From Filomicrobium sp. (lineage in GTDB: Bacteria; Pseudomonadota; Alphaproteobacteria; Rhizobiales; Hyphomicrobiaceae): a DNA stretch of 5,544 nt. A model generated the notes under the pieces. It was not told where the DNA came from. It ran no database searches and saw only the letters and a program-made list of their open reading frames with translations. Within the stretch, counting starts at the first letter, position 1, and every line of letters starts with the position of its first letter. Below, one piece after another: positions 1-5,544 of the stretch. The stretch lies in the NCBI GenBank assembly GCA_030607105.1, contig JAUWFF010000120.1, forward strand, positions 1 through 5,544, read 5' to 3'. Both the position numbers and the translations under genes were made by a program.

Positions 1-34
1 GGCTTTGAAGAGCGGTAGTGGTTGCTCGAAGGTG

Positions 35-1150
35 ATGCAGACCTATTTGGCAAGGGTCGATTTAGGGGAAATCGAACCCAATGCGGAGCAGGCCGAGATC
101 GTCACGCGTCTCGAGGAAGTCGCATTGCGCCTCGCCGAGTACAGGGCAGCCTCCTCCGGGCTACTGGGCTTCTTCAGGAAGCAGCCGGGGCCTCCGCCGC
201 GCGGCCTGTATCTTCATGGTGGGGTCGGCCGCGGTAAAACCATGCTGATGGACCTGTTCTTCGGCGAGGTCGAATTCGGACCCAAAGTGCGCCATCACTT
301 TCATGAATTCATGGCGGACGTTCACGACCGCATCGGCCGCGCCCGCAAGGCCGTCCCGGGAGACCCGATCCCGGTTGTCGCTGCTGAGATTGCCGAAACA
401 GCCAAACTGCTTTGCTTCGATGAGCTGCACGTCACCGACATTGCTGATGCCATGATCCTGGGCCGGCTCTTTGCGGTGCTCTTCAAGCAGGGCGTCGTGG
501 TCGTATCGACATCCAACGCCCATCCGAGCGAACTCTATCGCAACGGATTGAACCGCCAGCTTTTCCTGCCGTTCATCGATCTCATAGAAGACTATATGGA
601 TGTTTTGGAACTATCTTCCGGCAAGGACTTCCGGCTGGAAAAGCTGGCCGGCCACCCGCTCTATTTCTCGCCCGCCAACACAGGAGCGAAACAAGAACTC
701 GATGATCACTGGACGCGCCTCACGGGCCGCCCGGTGGAACCACTGCCGATGTCATTGGAAGTCCTGGGCCGCCAGGTGCATGTTCCCATGGCTACACGTG
801 GCGTCGCGCGCTTCAAATTTGACGACCTGTGCGCTCGTCCGCTGGGCCCTCGCGATTACCTGCACGTCGCACATGCTTTTCATACCGTGCTGATCGACGG
901 CATTCCGATCCTCGGTCCGGCCAAGCGCAATGAGGCGCGTCGCTTCATCAATCTTATTGACGCGCTCTACGACAACAAGGTCGGTCTCATCGCGTCCGCG
1001 GATAGCGAGCCTGACTTGCTCTATGTGGCAGGCGACGGAGCCGAGCTTTTTCAAAGGACCGCCTCCAGGCTCATCGAAATGCGCTCGCAGGACTATCTGG
1101 AATCGCGTACCGAGCGCACCGACGGCCTGGATCCGCTGGCGCGAACCTGA
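35..1150 (+). CDS. zapE: ZapE/AFG1-family cell-division ATPase
   Basis: This is a P-loop ATPase of the AFG1/ZapE family. In Escherichia coli ZapE associates with the FtsZ division ring under stress, and the mitochondrial homologue AFG1/LACE1 works in protein quality control. Counting from ATG 35, the Walker A motif GGVGRGKT is at about residues 62-69, the Walker B motif LLCFDE at about 125-130, followed by the family signature VTDIADAMIL. A sensor-1-like STSN is near 158-161 and the conserved RNGLNRQLFLPFI follows. The C-terminal FDDLC, RFINLIDALYDN and TASRL blocks are also typical. The length of 371 residues is normal for the family. The frame is open to the window edge, with TTG at 5 and GTG at 32 as other starts. 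ATG 35 is preferred because family similarity begins there; the preceding ten residues look unlike the family, and no ribosome binding site settles the choice. mdh follows 198 bases downstream, a common alphaproteobacterial arrangement. The identification is firm, the exact start is not. Confidence 0.93.
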   Translation: MQTYLARVDLGEIEPNAEQAEIVTRLEEVALRLAEYRAASSGLLGFFRKQPGPPPRGLYLHGGVGRGKTMLMDLFFGEVEFGPKVRHHFHEFMADVHDRIGRARKAVPGDPIPVVAAEIAETAKLLCFDELHVTDIADAMILGRLFAVLFKQGVVVVSTSNAHPSELYRNGLNRQLFLPFIDLIEDYMDVLELSSGKDFRLEKLAGHPLYFSPANTGAKQELDDHWTRLTGRPVEPLPMSLEVLGRQVHVPMATRGVARFKFDDLCARPLGPRDYLHVAHAFHTVLIDGIPILGPAKRNEARRFINLIDALYDNKVGLIASADSEPDLLYVAGDGAELFQRTASRLIEMRSQDYLESRTERTDGLDPLART

Positions 1151-1261
1151 ATTTGCTGGCCTAACCACACGCCACTTTCGTTTCATCACCAATCGGTTCG
1201 CTTGAACGCGCCCTATTTTCGGTCTAGCAAGGCCTGACCCGTGCTGCTTCCCTTGCGCTAA

Positions 1262-2314
<1,053 letters not shown>

Positions 2315-2323
2315 GAAAAGCAC

Positions 2324-2351
2324 AAACGGCGCGCTTCGAGTGCGCCGTTTT
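2324..2351 (+). terminator. Rho-independent terminator after mdh
   Basis: A perfect 9-bp stem, AAACGGCGC (2324-2332) with GCGCCGTTT (2342-2350), encloses a 9-base loop. The loop can add three more pairs, including one G-T. The run TTTT (2348-2351) partly overlaps the stem, so the U tract is short. It starts 10 bases after the mdh stop. It probably ends, or at least attenuates, the mdh transcript before the sucCD promoter. Confidence 0.75.
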
Positions 2352-2400
2352 CGTATGCCTAGCACTCACCCTACAAGCATAATCAGAAAAAGAGCGGGTA

Positions 2401-2419
2401 TTGGCATATTGTATGCCAA
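2401..2419. promoter_or_regulatory. Inverted-repeat operator candidate over the sucCD promoter
   Basis: TTGGCATA (2401-2408) and TATGCCAA (2412-2419) are exact reverse complements separated by TTG. The repeat begins at the first base of the predicted -35 element and covers most of the spacer. A dimeric regulator bound here would compete with RNA polymerase, so repression is the simplest reading. The palindrome is directly visible. The bound protein is unknown; the AT-flanked dyad is compatible with several regulator families, for example GntR or LacI, but I cannot assign one. Confidence 0.6.
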
Positions 2420-2429
2420 GCGCTAGAAT
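2401..2429 (+). promoter_or_regulatory. Predicted sigma-70 promoter of sucCD
   Basis: The -35 element TTGGCA (2401-2406) matches TTGACA at 5 of 6 positions, and the -10 element TAGAAT (2424-2429) matches TATAAT at 5 of 6. The spacer is the ideal 17 bases. Transcription would start near 2435-2437, giving an untranslated leader of about 90 bases before ATG 2525. It sits downstream of the mdh terminator, as expected for an independent promoter. This is predicted from sequence only. Confidence 0.65.
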
Positions 2430-2524
2430 AAGGGTCTGGAGTGATGCGCGAGAAACGTTTTTAGAGCTTGCGGCTGGATGACCGAAGCAAATCAATCTGG
2501 CATCGAGACAACGGTGGTAAGACG

Positions 2525-3721
<1,197 letters not shown>

Positions 3722-3726
3722 GAAGC

Positions 3727-4629
3727 ATGTCCATACTCGTCAACAAAGACACCAAGGTCCTCGTCCAAGGCCTCACCGGCAAGACCGGAACGTTCCATAC
3801 CGAGCAGGCGCTCGCCTATCACGGCACACAAATGGTCGGCGGCATCCACCCCAAGAAGGGTGGAACAACCTGGGAAGGCTCCGGCGGCCATAAGCTACCG
3901 ATCTTCGCCACCGTTAAGGAAGGCAAGGAGGCCACCGGCGCCAACGCCTCCGTTGTTTACGTCCCGCCCGCCGGTGCGGCCGCCGCGATCATCGAAGCCA
4001 TTGACGCCGAGGTCCCGCTCATCGTCTGCATCACAGAAGGCGTGCCCGTTATGGACATGGTCAAGGTGAAGGCCCGTCTTAATAACTCAAACTCACGCCT
4101 TATCGGCCCAAACTGTCCAGGCGTCCTGACACCGAACGAATGTAAGATTGGCATCATGCCAGGCTCGATTTTCATGAAGGGCTCGGTCGGCATCCTCTCG
4201 CGCTCCGGCACGCTAACCTACGAGGCCGTATTCCAGACCACCAATGAAGGCCTCGGGCAGTCAACGGCCGTCGGCATTGGCGGTGACCCCGTCAAGGGCA
4301 CTGAGTTCATCGACATGCTCGATTTATTCCTCGACGATCCGGAAACAGAATCGATCATCATGATCGGCGAAATCGGCGGCTCGGCTGAAGAAGACGCCGC
4401 AGCTTGGTTGACCGAGCAGGCCGCCGAGGGACGCAAGAAACCGATGGCTGGCTTCATCGCCGGACGCACGGCACCTCCAGGCCGCACCATGGGCCACGCC
4501 GGTGCCGTCATTTCCGGCGGCAAGGGCGGCGCCGATTCTAAGATCGCGGCCATGGATGCCGCCGGCATCCGCGTCTCACCCTCACCCGCCCGCCTCGGCA
4601 AAACCCTGGCCGAAGTTCTTCAGGGTTGA
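3727..4629 (+). CDS. sucD: Succinyl-CoA synthetase, alpha subunit
   Basis: This is the CoA-binding, phosphohistidine-bearing alpha subunit that pairs with SucC. The Rossmann CoA-binding loop [10 protein letters not shown] is at residues 15-24, followed by VYVPPAGAA (77-85) and CITEGVP (101-107). GPNCPG (127-132) contains the conserved Cys130, and SRSGTLTYE (158-166) and GIGGDP (183-188) follow. Glu215 in GEIGG corresponds to the Glu that contacts the phosphohistidine. His257 in GHAGA (256-260) is the active-site histidine that carries phosphate between succinyl-CoA and the nucleotide. The 300 residues are normal. ATG 3727 lies 5 bases after the sucC stop with a GAGAAG-like site overlapping that stop, so translation is probably coupled and keeps the subunits in balance. 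A strong terminator begins 23 bases after the stop, so sucA/sucB are not in this transcript. Confidence 0.97.
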   Translation: MSILVNKDTKVLVQGLTGKTGTFHTEQALAYHGTQMVGGIHPKKGGTTWEGSGGHKLPIFATVKEGKEATGANASVVYVPPAGAAAAIIEAIDAEVPLIVCITEGVPVMDMVKVKARLNNSNSRLIGPNCPGVLTPNECKIGIMPGSIFMKGSVGILSRSGTLTYEAVFQTTNEGLGQSTAVGIGGDPVKGTEFIDMLDLFLDDPETESIIMIGEIGGSAEEDAAAWLTEQAAEGRKKPMAGFIAGRTAPPGRTMGHAGAVISGGKGGADSKIAAMDAAGIRVSPSPARLGKTLAEVLQG

Positions 4630-4651
4630 GTGCAGAGCTAAAGGAAAGACG

Positions 4652-4691
4652 AAAGATGGCGCGGAGGACTCGGCCCAGCGCCATCTTTTTT
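4652..4691 (+). terminator. Rho-independent terminator after sucD
   Basis: An 11-bp perfect stem, AAAGATGGCGC (4652-4662) with GCGCCATCTTT (4678-4688), encloses a 15-base loop and ends in TTTTTT (4686-4691). It closes the sucCD transcript. It lies just past the end of the opposing MAPEG remnant (4697), and the reverse strand has TTT then scattered Ts after the stem, so it may also act weakly in that direction. Confidence 0.9.
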
Positions 4692-4696
4692 CAGCG

Positions 4697-5088
4697 TTAT
4701 CCCAGTAACGCCAAGGCCATCATCGCCAGTCCGGCGGCGCCGATACCCCAGACCAGCGATCTGATGCCGACGATACCCGACATGTACTAAGCCACCCGGG
4801 CTCCCTGGCACGTTAGCGCTCCTGTCATGGCGAGGCTCTGGTGTCCTTCCCTGAAACGATCGCTAGCAGCGCCAGCGGTATGAATACGAACATCGCTTCC
4901 ATCATGTTACGCAGTGCCCGTTGCGCGCGTCCGGCCATGGCTGGCATCGGCGGCGGGGCATTGCGCGGACCAAGCGCGAAGGCGGCACGGGAAGCAAGCG
5001 AGCCATCCGCACTCAGGTACTGGATTGCCGGGGGAAGAAAGCTCCGCAAAATAAAAAGCACCAGCACGGCGGTCACGACTTCAATCAT
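4697..5088 (-). pseudogene. MAPEG-family membrane protein, degraded
   Basis: MAPEG proteins are small four-helix membrane proteins related to microsomal glutathione transferases; bacterial functions are mostly unknown. Reading the minus strand from ATG 5086-5088, which has GAGGA 7 bases upstream, the first 82 or so residues show a hydrophobic first helix (VVTAVLVLFIL), then GRAQRALRNMMEAM and FVFIPLALLAI, the most diagnostic MAPEG segment. After SGKD the frame is lost and a stop follows at 4825-4827. The family sequence continues in another frame from about 4834 (LAMTGAL, GARVA) and, after a TAG at 4787-4789, on through YMSGIVGIRSLVWGI to MALALLG and a TAA at 4697-4699. One missing base near 4840-4843 accounts for the shift. 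The TAG sits where three residues seem to be missing, as expected from a 9-base in-frame deletion. Two independent lesions make sequencing error an unlikely full explanation. The intact length would have been about 130-135 residues. Confidence 0.85.
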
Positions 5089-5152
5089 TTGTTAGTCCTC
5101 AAAGTTGCGATCGATGATGACATCGCCATCTAGGGTGTGTCGGACGCTTCAA

Positions 5153-5173
5153 CAATTACCTTCAAGGTAATTG
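5153..5173. promoter_or_regulatory. 21-base palindrome between divergent genes, operator candidate
   Basis: CAATTACCTT (5153-5162) and AAGGTAATTG (5164-5173) are perfect reverse complements around a single C. It lies 31 bases before the XRE regulator start and 64 bases before the opposing MAPEG start. HTH regulators often bind such sites between themselves and a divergent target, so autoregulation plus control of the MAPEG gene is the natural inference. Outer arms GGACGC (5142-5147) and GCGTCC (5173-5178) extend the dyad across a bulge. I found no clear -35/-10 pair on either strand here. Confidence 0.6.
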
Positions 5174-5204
5174 CGTCCATCCCGGCAAAGGCGGTGATCG
5201 GCCC

Positions 5205-5544
5205 ATGACCACGCCGACACAGACGACGTTCGGAGACTGCCTGCGCGATTGGCGGGCCTTCGCGGTATGAGCCAGCTGCAGCTCGCTCTCGCGGCCAACG
5301 TTTCGCAAAGACATGTCTCTTTCTTGGAGTCCGGACGTGCACAACCGAGCCGCCCGATGGTTCTTGGTTTGGCCGACGCGATGAGTGTGCCGCTTGCCGA
5401 ACACAACAACATGTTCAATGCAGCGGGTTTCGCGTCCCAGTACCCGAAGAGCTCACTTGACGCCACAGCCCTGCAGAATGTGCGCGCGGCGCTTGATCTC
5501 ATGCTTGAACGGCACATGCCTTATCCTGCAGTGCTGATCGATCG
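5205..5544 (+). pseudogene. XRE-family regulator, probable MmyB-like domain, frameshifted, 3' end outside window
   Basis: ATG 5205 opens MTTPTQTTFGDCLRDWRAF, helix 1 of an XRE-type helix-turn-helix, and then hits TGA at 5268-5270. One base forward the frame resumes as RGMSQLQLALAANVSQRHV, SFLESGRAQPSRPMVL, and stays open to the window end. The HTH (helices around SQLQLALAANV and SQRHVSFLESG) and the later VRAALDLMLERHMPYPAVLID, which resembles the start of the MmyB-like ligand-binding domain, place it with the XRE-MmyB regulators, usually about 260-290 residues long. A missing base at about 5259-5262 explains the break. Reinitiation at ATG 5267, which overlaps the TGA as ATGA, would give a protein lacking helix 1 and so probably defective in DNA binding. 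A purine-rich AAAGGCGG (5187-5194) is the only ribosome binding site candidate and is spaced rather far. A single sequencing error remains possible because no other lesion is seen in the visible part. Confidence 0.8.

Noticed and set aside
1202..1230. Possible mdh promoter TTGAAC, 17-base spacer, TAGCAA
   Set aside because: Only about 4 of 6 and 3 of 6 consensus matches; mdh may equally be read from a promoter upstream of zapE.
2453..2460. AAACGTTT palindrome in the sucC leader
   Set aside because: An 8-base self-complementary string without a partner site or clear position relative to the promoter is expected by chance.
2444..2464. Possible six-codon leader peptide (MREKRF then TAG) in the sucC leader
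   Set aside because: An AAGGG sits 9 bases upstream, but the peptide has no regulatory codon run, no hairpin pair suggesting attenuation follows it, and so short an ORF is expected by chance.
2468..2524. Upstream start extending sucC by 19 residues
   Set aside because: The added residues do not resemble SucC, whose conserved start [10 protein letters not shown] matches ATG 2525.
4825..5088. Intact 87-residue small membrane protein on the minus strand
   Set aside because: The downstream frames continue the MAPEG family sequence to a proper stop at 4697, so this is the 5' part of a broken gene, not a separate small gene.
5130..5517. Overlapping minus-strand open frames at the right end of the window
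   Set aside because: They lie opposite the plus-strand XRE coding sequence, show no family signature, and look like shadows of its GC-rich codon pattern.

Overview
The window looks like a chromosomal segment of an alphaproteobacterium, most likely of the order Hyphomicrobiales (rhizobia and relatives). The basis is the gene order zapE-mdh-sucC-sucD, all on the plus strand, a 398-residue SucC, a 321-residue LDH-like malate dehydrogenase, and GC-rich codon use. I cannot name a genus from sequence alone.

Layout. Positions 1-1150 hold a ZapE/AFG1-type P-loop ATPase whose 5' end is at or just outside the window edge. Positions 1349-2314 hold NAD-dependent malate dehydrogenase (mdh), closed by a hairpin terminator at 2324-2351. 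The 210-base gap before sucC carries a good sigma-70-type promoter (TTGGCA, 17-base spacer, TAGAAT). A perfect 8+8 inverted repeat at 2401-2419 covers its -35 element and most of its spacer, so it is a strong operator candidate. sucC (2525-3721) and sucD (3727-4629) follow as a tight two-gene unit with a 5-base gap, and end at a strong hairpin plus T6 terminator (4652-4691).

Beyond that terminator the character changes. The sucA/sucB genes that often continue this cluster in related genomes do not follow directly. Instead there is a minus-strand MAPEG-family membrane protein gene (4697-5088) broken by a frameshift and by an in-frame stop that looks like the scar of a small deletion. Divergent from it is the 5' part of an XRE-family regulator with a probable MmyB-like C-terminal domain (5205 to the window end), interrupted by a one-base frameshift inside its helix-turn-helix. 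Between the two lies a 21-base perfect palindrome (5153-5173), a likely operator for the divergent pair.

Function. Mdh oxidises malate to oxaloacetate, and SucCD converts succinyl-CoA to succinate with substrate-level phosphorylation, so the core is a TCA-cycle locus. The mdh terminator and the separate sucCD promoter imply that the two enzymes can be controlled independently. I see no phage, IS element, CRISPR array, tRNA or rRNA. I found no evidence for a wholly new system; the points worth following are the two palindromes and the decayed gene pair at the synteny break.
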